From assembly GCA_948471525.1 (NCBI GenBank), contig CAOKSY010000001.1, positions 244,826-308,825 of the forward strand: DNA of 64,000 nt, read 5' to 3'. The notes below the pieces were generated by a model. That model was not told the DNA's origin. It searched no databases and saw only the letters and a program-made list of their open reading frames with translations. Positions 9,072 through 18,074 of this stretch are shown here, piece by piece (the stretch's first letter is position 1; each line of letters opens with the position of its first letter). The stretch is from an uncultured Clostridia bacterium. GTDB lineage: Bacteria > Bacillota > Clostridia > Christensenellales > UBA3700. A program made the position numbers and the translations under genes.

Positions 9072-9647
9072 ATGAAGAATCTTATCGTAAAAATAAACAA
9101 AAACAAACCGCGGGCGCGCTTCATTCTGATGATAGTTTATCTGCTATTATTATGCTTTCCGCCTGTCGAGATCAGAATAAACGAAACTCCGATAATTCTT
9201 CCTTACGTCTACTCGGCTTCGATTATGTGGATCATTGTTCCTAGCTCTACTTTCAGCATGTTAGGCATAACGCACGATACGGCTTTAAGAAAAAATCTTT
9301 TATTAAATCTCCTAAATCAGTCAATCCTGCAAGCGTTGCTGATTGCAAGCATTGTCTTGGCTATAATAAGCGTATACAGTCTCACCAGAAAGAAAAATTT
9401 CAACTTTGTGTGGGCATTGCTGACAGCGTTTCTCAATTCTTTCTTAAACTCGCTGACAGCATTCATATCTATTGCTGTATCAGGTAACAAAATCAATTTA
9501 TTTCATATATTGAATCCCATTTTTACGTGCTTATTTCTTATACTTTTGATCCTAGATATTCTATATCTAAGATCAGAACGCAAGTATATTACCTCTGAGG
9601 ACATAAAGCAGGAAGACGAAACATCAATTAACAACGTTGAACAATAA
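9072..9647 (+). CDS. Hypothetical membrane protein, four to five TM segments
   Basis: From ATG 9072 the protein is 191 aa. An upstream TTG at 9054 is possible, but it lies inside the promoter. Hydrophobic stretches occur around residues 15-30, 40-60, 80-105, 115-140 and 150-172, followed by a short acidic, Glu/Asp-rich tail. Near the end it has LDILYLRSERKY, which reappears almost unchanged in the next gene (LDVIYLRMERKYF), so the two are paralogues. I do not recognise a family. Four to five TM helices and a charged cytoplasmic tail are all that can be stated. Confidence 0.6.
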   Translation: MKNLIVKINKNKPRARFILMIVYLLLLCFPPVEIRINETPIILPYVYSASIMWIIVPSSTFSMLGITHDTALRKNLLLNLLNQSILQALLIASIVLAIISVYSLTRKKNFNFVWALLTAFLNSFLNSLTAFISIAVSGNKINLFHILNPIFTCLFLILLILDILYLRSERKYITSEDIKQEDETSINNVEQ

Positions 9648-9821
9648 CCGTAGAATATACTGATATTACAGACCGCGTTATCTCAAAATTACGAAAGACT
9701 TTGCGCCTAATACAACGACGGCATATCAACTCAAAAAAATAATTTGAGCCGAAACATTTTTCAGACAATCTTACAAGGGGGTCGGCGCATCGCCGTATAC
9801 GCTATATACAAAATATCTAAT

Positions 9822-10097
9822 ATGGATTATATACTACCCTATATGGTCCTGACCTGCGTAATGCTGATCTTAGACGTGATATATCTGCGAATGGAGCGCA
9901 AATATTTCCCCGAGACGGCGGAGGCGCGGCAGGCGGCAAAAAAAGCAAAACGCGAAGCCTCAAGACAGGCGACGGAAGAAATAGCCGCCGTTAACAGACA
10001 GAACAGGATCAGACAACTGGAAAACGAATTGAAAAGAATCAAAGCCACGGACGAAACTCCCGATCAAAAAGACGATAAAGAAGATCAAACGTTCTAA
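9822..10097 (+). CDS. C-terminal paralogue of the preceding membrane protein, probably a truncated duplicate
   Basis: The frame is open from a TTG at 9744, but the best start is ATG 9822 (MDYILPYMV), giving 91 aa: one TM segment, then LDVIYLRMERKYFPETAEAR and a long Lys/Glu/Arg-rich helix likely to form a coiled coil. The TM plus YLRxERKY block matches the C-terminus of the preceding protein, while the upstream TM helices are missing. This looks like a tandem duplication that lost its 5' part. No Shine-Dalgarno is evident, so it may be a decaying copy or be translated by read-through coupling. It ends at a strong terminator. Confidence 0.45.
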   Translation: MDYILPYMVLTCVMLILDVIYLRMERKYFPETAEARQAAKKAKREASRQATEEIAAVNRQNRIRQLENELKRIKATDETPDQKDDKEDQTF

Positions 10098-10131
10098 AAA
10101 AATACGAACTTCATTCGAAGTTCGTATTTTT
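10098..10131. terminator. Bidirectional rho-independent terminator
   Basis: Perfect 14-bp arms around the loop CATTCG, with A/T tracts on both sides. It lies between the convergent genes ending at 10097 (+) and 10156 (-). Confidence 0.9.
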
Positions 10132-10155
10132 ATATTATATTCGCTAGCTAACGTT

Positions 10156-11787
10156 TTACCAAGATCCCTTATTCCATTTGTCGTGCCTTTTTTGACTTTT
10201 AAGGCTTTCGGCAAGCGATTCTTTCTCTACAAGTGCGATCGCATTCGATCCGTCGTATGCTACCGTGACGTCGCAATCTCCTTTCTGCATTCTCTCTCTG
10301 ACGTAACTGCCGCCGACTTTGACGTGCTTTATCTCTCCCGACAAGGTCTTATAGACGCAATAAAACGAGTTTTCATTATCCGAAGAATACGTCTTGCTGT
10401 TGGTCTTGAGCTTACCCTTGACATATTTTGCCCCGCCTTTGCAGATCTTCTTATACTTGCCTACTGCTTTGAGCGGCGGAATTATAAAATACGTTCCCAC
10501 TCCCGCAAAAATCGAGACGCCGATCGCCATAAATACCCATATCAGATACGACGTCTTGCCATAAGAGACTCCCGACTGCTTGGCTATTATAAAGTTTAAA
10601 CTCAATACTGTTACCGCTATTATCGCCGCCACGGCATATGCGGATATCGGATATAGATAACTGCGCGTCTGCGCCGCTATCGGCACGAGATTTTTATGCG
10701 GAACTTCTTTTGCCTGCAGTCCGTCCGCAATATCTTCCGTATCGAGATTTTTATCTTCAGGCAGATCGAGCAAACTTTGATCGCCGACAAACGAATATTT
10801 TTTCAACAGATAGCATTTGTCCTTCGAGTATGCTACTATAAGTTCCTGCCCTTTATAAAAAAACTCCGCTTTGGTCCTGTATTTGCGATCGAAATTTACC
10901 GTATGACGTTTCATATCGTCGTCATAGTACATATACGTAAAAGCGCATCTCTCGTATATTTTTCTATCTTCGCTGTCATTGTTATTTCTGTATTCCATAC
11001 GTTCGCAGACCACGTCGGATACTATCACAGCGTTTGTAACTCCCATTGAAAGAATCTCTTTTTTCAATTTTGACTTTCTGACAAAGTAAACTATAAAAAA
11101 CGATAGCGATATCAGCCACAAAATACTCACTGCAGCGATTGCGATCTTGTAATTGTTTGCCAACCCGCCGTCGGAATTTTTTAAATTGACTATCGAAATT
11201 ACGAAAAATACCGCCGCAATAAAACTAGTCACTATCAAAAAAAGTATCGGCCATCCCGTCAACTCGCCTTCGGTCGATATCGGCTTGGACGGATCGAGCT
11301 TAAATCTTTTCACGCTGTCGGAAGAGAATTCCGCCTGCGATTTATCTTGAATTTCCTTGACCATAAACGACTCGCCGCCGCCTTGCGAATCGTAGATCTC
11401 GAATCCGAATTTTTTCAATACGGACTCCGATCTCTCGGTCGACAGCGCGCTGAGCGTCTGCAACTCTTTTTTTAGGGCGTTGCGTTCCAGCGCGCGTAAT
11501 AAAGCGGTCGACGTCTTTTTATAATCTTCGTCGGCGCTTACGTACAGCATTCCTATATTGCCCTCTTTGTCCATGCTCGCCAATCCGCAAACGACTTCGT
11601 CTTCCTTTGCGATAACGGTATAATGCCCGGCGAAAGCCCTAATGAGTTTGTCTGAATCGACGGGATCTATTGAAAGAATCTCTGCCGCCTTAAAAAACAT
11701 CGTAGGCAAGTCGACGGAATTTTCCGCGCCCGTCAACAGCAATTTTGCTTCTTCGATATCTTCTTTATTTAATTTTAAGGTCTTCAT
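10156..11787 (-). CDS. GNAT-like domain fused to a membrane protein with two DUF3592-like modules
   Basis: The 543-aa protein begins with about 150 residues resembling a GNAT acetyltransferase (VIAKEDEVVCGLASMDKEG, IGMLYVSADEDYKKTSTALL, LKKFGFEIYDSQ). It then has two TM helices (about 175-200 and 215-240), a soluble module with an FDRKYRTKAEFFYKGQELIVAY stretch that resembles DUF3592, two more TM helices (about 375-430) and a second, shorter similar module. The acetyl-CoA loop is weak, so catalytic activity is uncertain. It is a single gene between terminators on both sides. Function unknown. Confidence 0.55.
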   Translation of the reverse strand: MKTLKLNKEDIEEAKLLLTGAENSVDLPTMFFKAAEILSIDPVDSDKLIRAFAGHYTVIAKEDEVVCGLASMDKEGNIGMLYVSADEDYKKTSTALLRALERNALKKELQTLSALSTERSESVLKKFGFEIYDSQGGGESFMVKEIQDKSQAEFSSDSVKRFKLDPSKPISTEGELTGWPILFLIVTSFIAAVFFVISIVNLKNSDGGLANNYKIAIAAVSILWLISLSFFIVYFVRKSKLKKEILSMGVTNAVIVSDVVCERMEYRNNNDSEDRKIYERCAFTYMYYDDDMKRHTVNFDRKYRTKAEFFYKGQELIVAYSKDKCYLLKKYSFVGDQSLLDLPEDKNLDTEDIADGLQAKEVPHKNLVPIAAQTRSYLYPISAYAVAAIIAVTVLSLNFIIAKQSGVSYGKTSYLIWVFMAIGVSIFAGVGTYFIIPPLKAVGKYKKICKGGAKYVKGKLKTNSKTYSSDNENSFYCVYKTLSGEIKHVKVGGSYVRERMQKGDCDVTVAYDGSNAIALVEKESLAESLKSQKRHDKWNKGSW

Positions 11788-11793
11788 ATTATT

Positions 11794-11822
11794 ATTTTAT
11801 CAAAACCTTCGGTATGATGCAA
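11794..11822 (-). promoter_or_regulatory. Promoter, predicted leaderless
   Basis: On the minus strand TTGCAT (11817-11822), 17 bp, TAAAAT (11794-11799). The ATG at 11787 starts exactly 6 nt after the -10 box and there is no Shine-Dalgarno. Confidence 0.6.
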
Positions 11823-11903
11823 TCCAATTGAACAAATATTTTCAATACATACGCTCTGTATTTTTTCATTCCCCCGAGACTTTACGATCGAATAAAATTT
11901 GAT

Positions 11904-11932
11904 TTGCATAAACAAAAGAAAGATGATATAAT
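11904..11932 (+). promoter_or_regulatory. Promoter of the SNF2-type helicase gene
   Basis: TTGCAT (11904-11909), 17 bp, TATAAT (11927-11932). Unlike its divergent neighbour, this transcript has a short leader with GGAG before ATG 11951. Confidence 0.7.
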
Positions 11933-11950
11933 TCTTTTACGGAGAAAAAA

Positions 11951-14122
11951 ATGGCAAGAGATTTTTCGGCAAAAGAAGCCAAAACGCTTATAAAAAAACA
12001 TGAATCTTACCTCGTTTCTTTGACGCAAGCCAAGGGACTCGATCTGCTTTTCAGAGACAAAATAAAGCAAGCCGTAGACGTCTATGCGGAGAACGAAGTG
12101 TTGAATGTCCTGGCAAAAGTACCTGTGGAAGAACTGAACCGCGACAAAAAAGGCATCAGAGTCAAGTCGCTCGCCGACGACGGATACGTAGATCTTGCGA
12201 CGTTACATCTCGCTACCGAAGAAGAAATATCCGACGTCAACGGAATAAGCGACGACACGGCATTTTCTATAAAAAAGACCGTGAACAGATTTGCCGACAG
12301 CGTGCGCCGCGAGATAAAGCTCAAACTCAGCATAGATAACCGAGACGAGTTTTCTACCGAGATCGTACGCGCCGTCTCTATCTTCAAAAACGGAAGAAAG
12401 TACGTCTCGAAGTGCAAATCGCTCCTCAAAGATCATTACGGCAAAGTCACGCTGTCGATACACGGACTGATGCCGGGAACGAAAAGCGTAGGATGGCTTT
12501 TCGTCTCCAAAAAAAATAAAGCCGCCGCTTTGACCGCATACAATGAATTGAATTCTTTGCTCAACGGAGAGTACGGCGCGCAAGCTAATGAGCTTATCGA
12601 CGGAATAAACGCCGTCCTCAAGACGGATAAAGTCGACGCTTGGGAGGATTTTTCCAAACATACGGTAGAGTTTTATAATATACTTGAGGAGATAGCGCCC
12701 GAGTACCTAGGCGCCGACGACACCGTATACGGACTGCCCGAAGAACTCGCGCTGGATATACAGAAAGTCCCCGTAGATCTCAACGGATTGAAGTGCACGC
12801 TTCGCCGCTATCAGGAACTGGGATTGAAATACATACTGCACCAAGGAAGAGTGCTGCTCGGCGACGAAATGGGGCTGGGAAAAACTATTCAGGCGATCGC
12901 CGCCATGGTATCGCTGAGAAATTCCGGCGCGACGCATTTTCTTGTAATATGCCCTGCGAGCGTACTTGCCAACTGGCGCAGAGAGATAACAAAGCACAGC
13001 GATCTCGACGCGATAAAGATCCACGGCGCGGACAGAGCGTCGGCTCTGAAACAATGGATAGAACACGGCGGCGTGGGCGTGACAACGTACGAGACTACGG
13101 CGTTTTTCCAACTCGAAGAAGGATTTACGTTCGCTATGGCGGTTGTGGACGAAGCCCACTATATCAAAAATCCGCAAGCAATGCGCTCTCGCAACACAAA
13201 GAAACTTTGCAAGCTGGCGACAAACGTACTCTTTATGACGGGTACCGCTCTAGAAAACGACGTGGACGAAATGATAAGTCTTATTTCCGCGCTACAGCCC
13301 AAGATCGCCGCTCAGGTAGAAAGTATGAAATTGATGGCTTTCGCGCCGCAGTTCAGACAGACGGTCGCGCCGGTATATTATCGCAGAAAACGCGACGACG
13401 TGTTGAAAGAACTGCCCGATCTGATAGAAAATGAAGAATGGTGCGAAATGACGGCAGAGGAAGAACGCGTATACGAAAGCTGCGTCTTGGAAAAGAGATT
13501 TGCAGACGCGCGACGGGTATCGTGGAACGCGCCCGATCTTAAGAAGTCGTCCAAAGCCGCGCGCTTGCTGGAAATCGTAGAAGACGCGCAGGCTGACAAC
13601 CGCAAGATAATAGTATTCTCTTTCTTCCTTGACACCGTGCGCGCGGTATGCCGTCTGCTCGGCGACAAGTGCGTAAATCCGATAAACGGATCGCTCGATC
13701 CCAACAGAAGACAGGAGATAATAGACGAATTCGACGCCGCTCCCGCAGGCAGCGTATTGCCCGCTCAGATACAGTCGGGCGGAACGGGACTCAATATCCA
13801 ATCTGCAAGCGTAGTCGTAATATGCGAACCGCAATTCAAACCGTCTACCGAAAATCAGGCCATATCCCGCGCTTACAGAATGGGACAGTCTCGAAACGTG
13901 CTTGTATACAGACTTCTCTGCGAGGATACCGTAGACGAGAGCGTGACGGAACTTCTCAAACGTAAACAGTCCGTATTCGACGCTTTTGCCGACGAATCGG
14001 TAGCCGCCGCCGACACTATAGAGATCGACGAAAGCGCGTTCGGCGACGTTATGGAACGGGAATTGGAAAGGATCCGCGAAAAGCGCGGAGACGTCTCTCC
14101 CGTAATCGATAAAGAAATTTAA
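11951..14122 (+). CDS. SNF2/Rad54-family DNA-dependent ATPase (helicase-like)
   Basis: The 723-aa protein has all SNF2 motifs: LGDEMGLGKTIQAI (Walker A, about residue 300), VVDEAHYIKN (DEAH box, about 398), FMTGTALEN (motif III), VFSFFLDTVRAV in lobe 2, and QAISRAYRMGQSRNVLVYRL (motif VI). The N-terminal 280 residues are unusual and include a helix-hairpin-helix-like segment (EEEISDVNGISDDTAFSIKK) that could bind DNA. SNF2 proteins translocate on duplex DNA and remodel bound proteins; bacterial roles include transcription recycling (RapA) and defence. It is transcribed alone, with no methylase or nuclease nearby, so a defence role is not supported here. Confidence 0.85.
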   Translation: MARDFSAKEAKTLIKKHESYLVSLTQAKGLDLLFRDKIKQAVDVYAENEVLNVLAKVPVEELNRDKKGIRVKSLADDGYVDLATLHLATEEEISDVNGISDDTAFSIKKTVNRFADSVRREIKLKLSIDNRDEFSTEIVRAVSIFKNGRKYVSKCKSLLKDHYGKVTLSIHGLMPGTKSVGWLFVSKKNKAAALTAYNELNSLLNGEYGAQANELIDGINAVLKTDKVDAWEDFSKHTVEFYNILEEIAPEYLGADDTVYGLPEELALDIQKVPVDLNGLKCTLRRYQELGLKYILHQGRVLLGDEMGLGKTIQAIAAMVSLRNSGATHFLVICPASVLANWRREITKHSDLDAIKIHGADRASALKQWIEHGGVGVTTYETTAFFQLEEGFTFAMAVVDEAHYIKNPQAMRSRNTKKLCKLATNVLFMTGTALENDVDEMISLISALQPKIAAQVESMKLMAFAPQFRQTVAPVYYRRKRDDVLKELPDLIENEEWCEMTAEEERVYESCVLEKRFADARRVSWNAPDLKKSSKAARLLEIVEDAQADNRKIIVFSFFLDTVRAVCRLLGDKCVNPINGSLDPNRRQEIIDEFDAAPAGSVLPAQIQSGGTGLNIQSASVVVICEPQFKPSTENQAISRAYRMGQSRNVLVYRLLCEDTVDESVTELLKRKQSVFDAFADESVAAADTIEIDESAFGDVMERELERIREKRGDVSPVIDKEI

Positions 14123-14145
14123 AAGTATCTCGTTTTGATACAAAT

Positions 14146-14179
14146 AAAAAAGAGTTTGACTTCTATCAAACTCTTTTTT
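14146..14179. terminator. Bidirectional terminator between the SNF2 gene and ftsH
   Basis: Perfect 14-bp arms (AAAAAAGAGTTTGA and its complement) around a 6-nt loop. Confidence 0.92.
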
Positions 14180-14198
14180 CTATTCATTGAAATTCGCT

Positions 14199-16250
14199 TT
14201 ATTCCGTCTTGTCGGTCGGCTTGGTTTCTTCCGCCGTCTCCTTCGGCTCGCTGTCCGCGACGTCTTTATTTTCCGCAACCGTTTCTTTTTCGGGAACGAT
14301 ATTGATCTTTACGCTTTCGGTATTTTTATAGCTGTCCTTCTTCGCCTGTTTCTCGTCGATATAGGCGATGACTTCTTCGGCGGATCTGCCATCGAAAAGC
14401 ATATTGACTTCCTCGGTATAAATCGTCTCTTTTTCAAACAGAACTTTTACCATATTATCCATTATAGTACGGTTGGTCTGGAGTATCTCCAAAGCCTTGG
14501 CGTAACTGTCGTCGAGTATCGTCTTGACTTCGTTGTCTATTACGCCGCCGAGCTGATCGCTGTAAGAATGCGTCGTGCCGTAGTCTCTGCCCAAGAATAC
14601 CTCTTTGTCTCCGCCGAGATACATATTGCCGATAGCCTTCGACATTCCCCATTGCGTGACCATCTTCTTGGCGATATTGCTTGCTCTTTCGATATCGTTG
14701 GACGCGCCTGTGGAAATATCCTTTATCACTATCTCCTCCGCAGCTCTGCCGCCGAGCATCATTGTGATCATATCCAAGAGTTTGTTGCGCGTGATATGAC
14801 TGTCGTCGTTCTCGGGACGGGTGAGCGTATAACCTGCCGCCATTCCTCTGGGGATGATGCTGACTTCCTGTACGTCGTCGCAGTTTTCCAACAGCTTGCC
14901 TATTATCGCGTGTCCCGACTCGTGATAAGCGGTGATCCTCTTGTCGCTGTCGGTAACTATCCTGCTCTTCTTCTGCGGACCTGCGATGACTTTGTTGATA
15001 CCCTCGAGGATATCTTCCATCACTATTACCTTTCTGTTGGCTCTCGCCGCGAGTATAGCCGATTCGTTGAGAAGATTTTCAAGATCCGCGCCGCTGAAGC
15101 CGCTGGTCATTCTTGCAAGCACTTTGAAAGATACGTCGTCGGCGAGTTTTTTGTTTCTCGCGTGTACTCTCAAAATCTCTTCTCTGCCCTTGACGTCGGG
15201 GACGTTGACGTATATCTGACGGTCGAATCTGCCCGGTCTCAAAAGCGCGGGATCGAGTATATCCGCTCTGTTGGTCGCCGCCATTATTATTATGCCGTCG
15301 TTTTTCTCAAATCCGTCCATCTGCACGAGCAGCTGGTTGAGCGTCTGCTCTCTCTCGTCGTGACCGCCGCCGAGACCGGATCCTCTTTGACGTCCGACCG
15401 CGTCTATTTCGTCTATAAAAATTATGCAAGGCATATTTTTCTTCGCCTGATTGAAAAGGTCTCTTACTCTCGCCGCGCCGGTACCGACGAACATCTCCAC
15501 GAAGTCGCTGCCGCTTATCGAGAAGAACGGCACGTTGGACTCGCCTGCGACTGCCTTTGCAAACAGCGTCTTACCGGTACCCGGAGGTCCGACCAACAGC
15601 ACGCCCTTGGGTATTCTCGCGCCGAGCTGAAGGAACTTGTTGGGATCTTTGAGGAATTCGACTATCTCCTGCAACTCCTCCTTTTCCTCTTCCGCGCCCG
15701 CAACGTCGGTAAATCTCACGGTGACGTTGGTGTTGAGTCTCGCCTTGGTCTTGCCGAAATCCATAGCCTGACGGTTGGCGCCCGCGTTCTGTCTGAATAT
15801 TATAAATACCACGACAGCGCAAAGTATGAGCGCGATTATCGGGAATATCAGCGAACTGATATTGACCCCCGAATTGGGGTCGTTGAATTCGTATCTGGGA
15901 ACGGGATTCCCGTCCTGACGGCGCTCTTCGAGATACTCTTTGAAATTGGTACGGTAATCTATTTTTGCAAAATAAGTAGCCTTTTTAGTAGGATTCTTAT
16001 AGAATGCCTTTACTTCGGCTTCGGTAGGCTCGCCCACTAAAGCGTAAACTTTATAAGATTCAACGTACAGCGCGGCAACGTTGCCGTTCTCTATCCTCTG
16101 GACGAGACCTTGCGCGTCTCCGTCTATATCGTTGCTATAAGATATTTCAGTAGGTTTGACATTGAAAAACACATAGTATACAAGCACTATCACGAGCACT
16201 ATGCTCAGCGCCAGAACCAAATATCTTCCAATCATTGCTTTTTTATTCAC
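14199..16250 (-). CDS. ftsH: ATP-dependent zinc metalloprotease FtsH
   Basis: FtsH is a membrane-anchored hexameric AAA+ protease that extracts and degrades membrane and regulatory proteins. Visible parts are an N-terminal TM helix (residues about 7-27), an extracytoplasmic domain, a second TM (about 112-130), Walker A GPPGTGKTLFAKA, Walker B CIIFIDEIDAVG, the second-region-of-homology RPGRFDR, and the zinc site AYHESGHAIIG. The C-terminus carries a Glu/Lys/Thr-rich tail. I start at GTG 16250 (683 aa) because GGAGG sits 5 nt before it; the frame also opens from a TTG at 16262 that overlaps this ribosome-binding site. It is monocistronic. Confidence 0.96.
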   Translation of the reverse strand: MNKKAMIGRYLVLALSIVLVIVLVYYVFFNVKPTEISYSNDIDGDAQGLVQRIENGNVAALYVESYKVYALVGEPTEAEVKAFYKNPTKKATYFAKIDYRTNFKEYLEERRQDGNPVPRYEFNDPNSGVNISSLIFPIIALILCAVVVFIIFRQNAGANRQAMDFGKTKARLNTNVTVRFTDVAGAEEEKEELQEIVEFLKDPNKFLQLGARIPKGVLLVGPPGTGKTLFAKAVAGESNVPFFSISGSDFVEMFVGTGAARVRDLFNQAKKNMPCIIFIDEIDAVGRQRGSGLGGGHDEREQTLNQLLVQMDGFEKNDGIIIMAATNRADILDPALLRPGRFDRQIYVNVPDVKGREEILRVHARNKKLADDVSFKVLARMTSGFSGADLENLLNESAILAARANRKVIVMEDILEGINKVIAGPQKKSRIVTDSDKRITAYHESGHAIIGKLLENCDDVQEVSIIPRGMAAGYTLTRPENDDSHITRNKLLDMITMMLGGRAAEEIVIKDISTGASNDIERASNIAKKMVTQWGMSKAIGNMYLGGDKEVFLGRDYGTTHSYSDQLGGVIDNEVKTILDDSYAKALEILQTNRTIMDNMVKVLFEKETIYTEEVNMLFDGRSAEEVIAYIDEKQAKKDSYKNTESVKINIVPEKETVAENKDVADSEPKETAEETKPTDKTE

Positions 16251-16315
16251 TTTTTCCTCCAAACTGGCGGATTATTCACCGATATTATCCATTATATTGA
16301 TAAATAGCCGTAATT

Positions 16316-16345
16316 ATTATAACTTATTACAAAAGAAATAGTCAA
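16316..16345 (-). promoter_or_regulatory. ftsH promoter
   Basis: TTGACT (16340-16345), 18 bp, TATAAT (16316-16321) on the minus strand, giving a leader of roughly 60 nt before the GGAGG/GTG start. Confidence 0.6.
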
Positions 16346-16401
16346 TAATCCTTGACGTAACTTTTGTAAAGATTTGGTTAATCGGAAGTAAAAGCTCGAA
16401 T

Positions 16402-16848
16402 TTAAGCGAGCGAGAGCATATATCCGTTGGCGAAATCCACGACTTTTTCCACCAATTTGTCTATAAATACGCTGTCCCGCGTCTTGAGTTCCGTCATTCT
16501 GTCGGCGTCTGCGTCGCCCACTACGGCGAGTATACCCACGTCTCCGACGCGCTCTTTGCTCTTGTCAAATGCGCCGCCCGGTTTGATGCCGTTTTTGGTG
16601 ACCTTTATCGTGCCTATGTCGTCGGTCTTTCCCAAAGCCGAATCAATGACGACCAACAGATCGTCCGCGTGCTTCGCCTTTATCATGCGCACGTAATCGT
16701 CTACGTTGATAGCCGTAACCTGACGCTGCGAATTGCCGTAAACAAACGCCTCGATGTTGTTTTCTCTCAGCCTGTCGCCCACCTTCGGACCTACGCTGTC
16801 GCCTATGATCTTAGTTGTTCCCACACATAAAAATACCAAGTTTTTCAT
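16402..16848 (-). CDS. YyaC-family sporulation protein (DUF1256, germination-protease-like fold)
   Basis: The 148-aa protein from ATG 16848 matches the YyaC/DUF1256 family: FLCVGTTKIIGDSVGPKVG at the start, LLVVIDSALGKTDDIGTIKV and IKPGGAFDKSKERVGDVGI. The family is related in fold to the spore protease GPR and the hydrogenase maturation proteases and is restricted to spore formers. The exact biochemical role is not settled. A longer frame begins at 16908, but the ATG at 16848 matches the family start. It supports an endospore-forming host. Confidence 0.8.
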   Translation of the reverse strand: MKNLVFLCVGTTKIIGDSVGPKVGDRLRENNIEAFVYGNSQRQVTAINVDDYVRMIKAKHADDLLVVIDSALGKTDDIGTIKVTKNGIKPGGAFDKSKERVGDVGILAVVGDADADRMTELKTRDSVFIDKLVEKVVDFANGYMLSLA

Positions 16849-16985
16849 AATGATAATTTTGGACAGCGACGCGCTATTTATACTGCTTAGACGAAAAAAA
16901 TCCGTCAAGTAGTCAATAATCGATATTGCTGATATTTTTTATGTAAAAACCGCAGAAATATTGCAAATCGCAGGTTATAATAAAT

Positions 16986-17014
16986 TTGACATTTTTCGCG
17001 CGCGGCAATATAAT
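16986..17014 (+). promoter_or_regulatory. Consensus promoter before the cvpA-like gene
   Basis: TTGACA (16986-16991), 17 bp, TATAAT (17009-17014). Both hexamers match the sigma-A consensus exactly. A leader with GAGGTGACC precedes ATG 17042. Confidence 0.8.
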
Positions 17015-17041
17015 GGAATCAGAAAACAAGCGAGGTGACCG

Positions 17042-17635
17042 ATGTCATACATCACTATTGGGGCGATAATCATATTGGGAATATGCTTTACGGTAGGTCT
17101 GTTCAGGGGCTTTGTACGAGCTTTGTTCAAACTTCTGTCCGTAGCGGGCACGTGCATACTCACCGTGACTCTTACCCCGTATTTGGCGAAACAACTCAAC
17201 TCTACCGCATTTGCTCAGGGCCGAAATATATCGGCGGGAGTACTGTCGGGATTGAGCGCGATTATAATAGTGATAGCGTGCGCGCTGGTATTCGGCATAA
17301 TATCCTTCATCGTCAACAAGCGAGTCTCCCAGTCTCCCGTCAACGGAGTCAACAGATTTTTGGGCGCGCTTTTCTACAGCGCGATAGGTATGGCGGTATT
17401 GATACTCATCGGATACGTGATAAAGATCTTCGGAGATTCGCAGTTTATGCAGCCGGTGATAGCCGAATCGCAAAAAGACGCGTTTGCCAACTGGCTGGTG
17501 ACGAATAATATTTTCAACAAGATAATGGACGCCGTGGCAAAAGAAGGAAGCGTGTTCCGCGATTTCCTAAACGGATTTAAAGAGATATCTTCGGGCGACG
17601 TTGCCCGAATGGCCGCGACGGCAGGCAGGATCTGA
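17042..17635 (+). CDS. CvpA-family membrane protein
   Basis: The 197-aa protein has four TM segments in its first 135 residues (about 3-22, 27-45, 66-90 and 108-128) and the conserved VNRFLGALFYSAIGM block that follows the third helix in CvpA proteins. CvpA was named for colicin V production; the family is thought to act in envelope stability. The start is fixed by GAGGTGACC just upstream. It is expressed alone from a consensus promoter and its stop codon lies inside the terminator hairpin. Confidence 0.78.
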   Translation: MSYITIGAIIILGICFTVGLFRGFVRALFKLLSVAGTCILTVTLTPYLAKQLNSTAFAQGRNISAGVLSGLSAIIIVIACALVFGIISFIVNKRVSQSPVNGVNRFLGALFYSAIGMAVLILIGYVIKIFGDSQFMQPVIAESQKDAFANWLVTNNIFNKIMDAVAKEGSVFRDFLNGFKEISSGDVARMAATAGRI

Positions 17636-17649
17636 TCCCTGCCTTTTTT
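17624..17649 (+). terminator. Terminator overlapping the cvpA stop codon
   Basis: GGCAGG, 8 nt, CCTGCC, then six T. The TGA stop at 17633-17635 is in the loop. Confidence 0.8.
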
Positions 17650-17899
17650 ATACCGCCGATCTTATCAGACGTCCCGCGCAGTATAAAAAATCAAAGATCA
17701 CTCCCCCCGCTCCGCTGAGTAAAAAAGAATAGTAATCCGCGCCGAAAAGCGTTGCGTTCAAAGCGCACGACGCACCCCCGAAAAGCACGTTTAAAGCAAC
17801 GTATCCCGCATGCTTTTTGCGGTATCCGAGTATATATCTGGCAATCACTCCCAACGCAGCTCCCGCCAAAAAAATAAAAAACAGTTCATAAAGCTTCAT
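17648..17899 (-). CDS. Small hydrophobic protein, unknown function
   Basis: The 83-aa protein has three hydrophobic segments (about 4-23, 32-52 and 58-75) rich in Gly and Ala, separated by a short basic loop YRKKH. The size and topology recall small YabQ-like or ATP-synthase-I-like membrane proteins, but no family motif is convincing. It is convergent with the cvpA-like gene and its 3' end abuts that gene's terminator. No Shine-Dalgarno is clear upstream of the ATG. Confidence 0.5.
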   Translation of the reverse strand: MKLYELFFIFLAGAALGVIARYILGYRKKHAGYVALNVLFGGASCALNATLFGADYYSFLLSGAGGVIFDFLYCAGRLIRSAV

Positions 17900-18074
17900 A
17901 CCATAAATATATACTTATCCCGTTTGAAAAATTACCGTCGCGTTTTGTCATATCCCGATAGCGTCTTGCGAAAATAAAATCATATTCCGTCAAATCGGTA
18001 ATAATTATGTAATATGCGCGGATTATAGCCTGCTCCCCTTGCTTAATCCGCCGTCGATATGGTATAATTTAAAC
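17900..18074. other. Intergenic stretch upstream of the acyltransferase operon
   Basis: If the short ORF at 18075 is not real, the gap extends to 18210 (311 bp). It holds the promoter at 18039-18068. I see no other element. Confidence 0.5.
18039..18068 (+). promoter_or_regulatory. Promoter, predicted leaderless for a GTG-started short ORF
   Basis: TTGCTT (18039-18044), 18 bp, TATAAT (18063-18068). A GTG at 18075 begins 6 nt after the -10 box. The long acyltransferase gene starts 136 nt further on with its own Shine-Dalgarno. Confidence 0.55.

Noticed and set aside
11951..14122. Anti-phage defence island around the SNF2 helicase
   Set aside because: No methylase, nuclease, PLD protein or other defence partner is adjacent; both neighbours are unrelated single genes.
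12203..14143. Several minus-strand frames across the SNF2-type gene
   Set aside because: All lie antisense to clear SNF2 motifs and have no start signals.
14187..16040. 617-codon plus-strand open frame
   Set aside because: Exactly antisense to ftsH; no ribosome-binding site and no family resemblance. Codon bias of the real gene keeps the opposite frame open.
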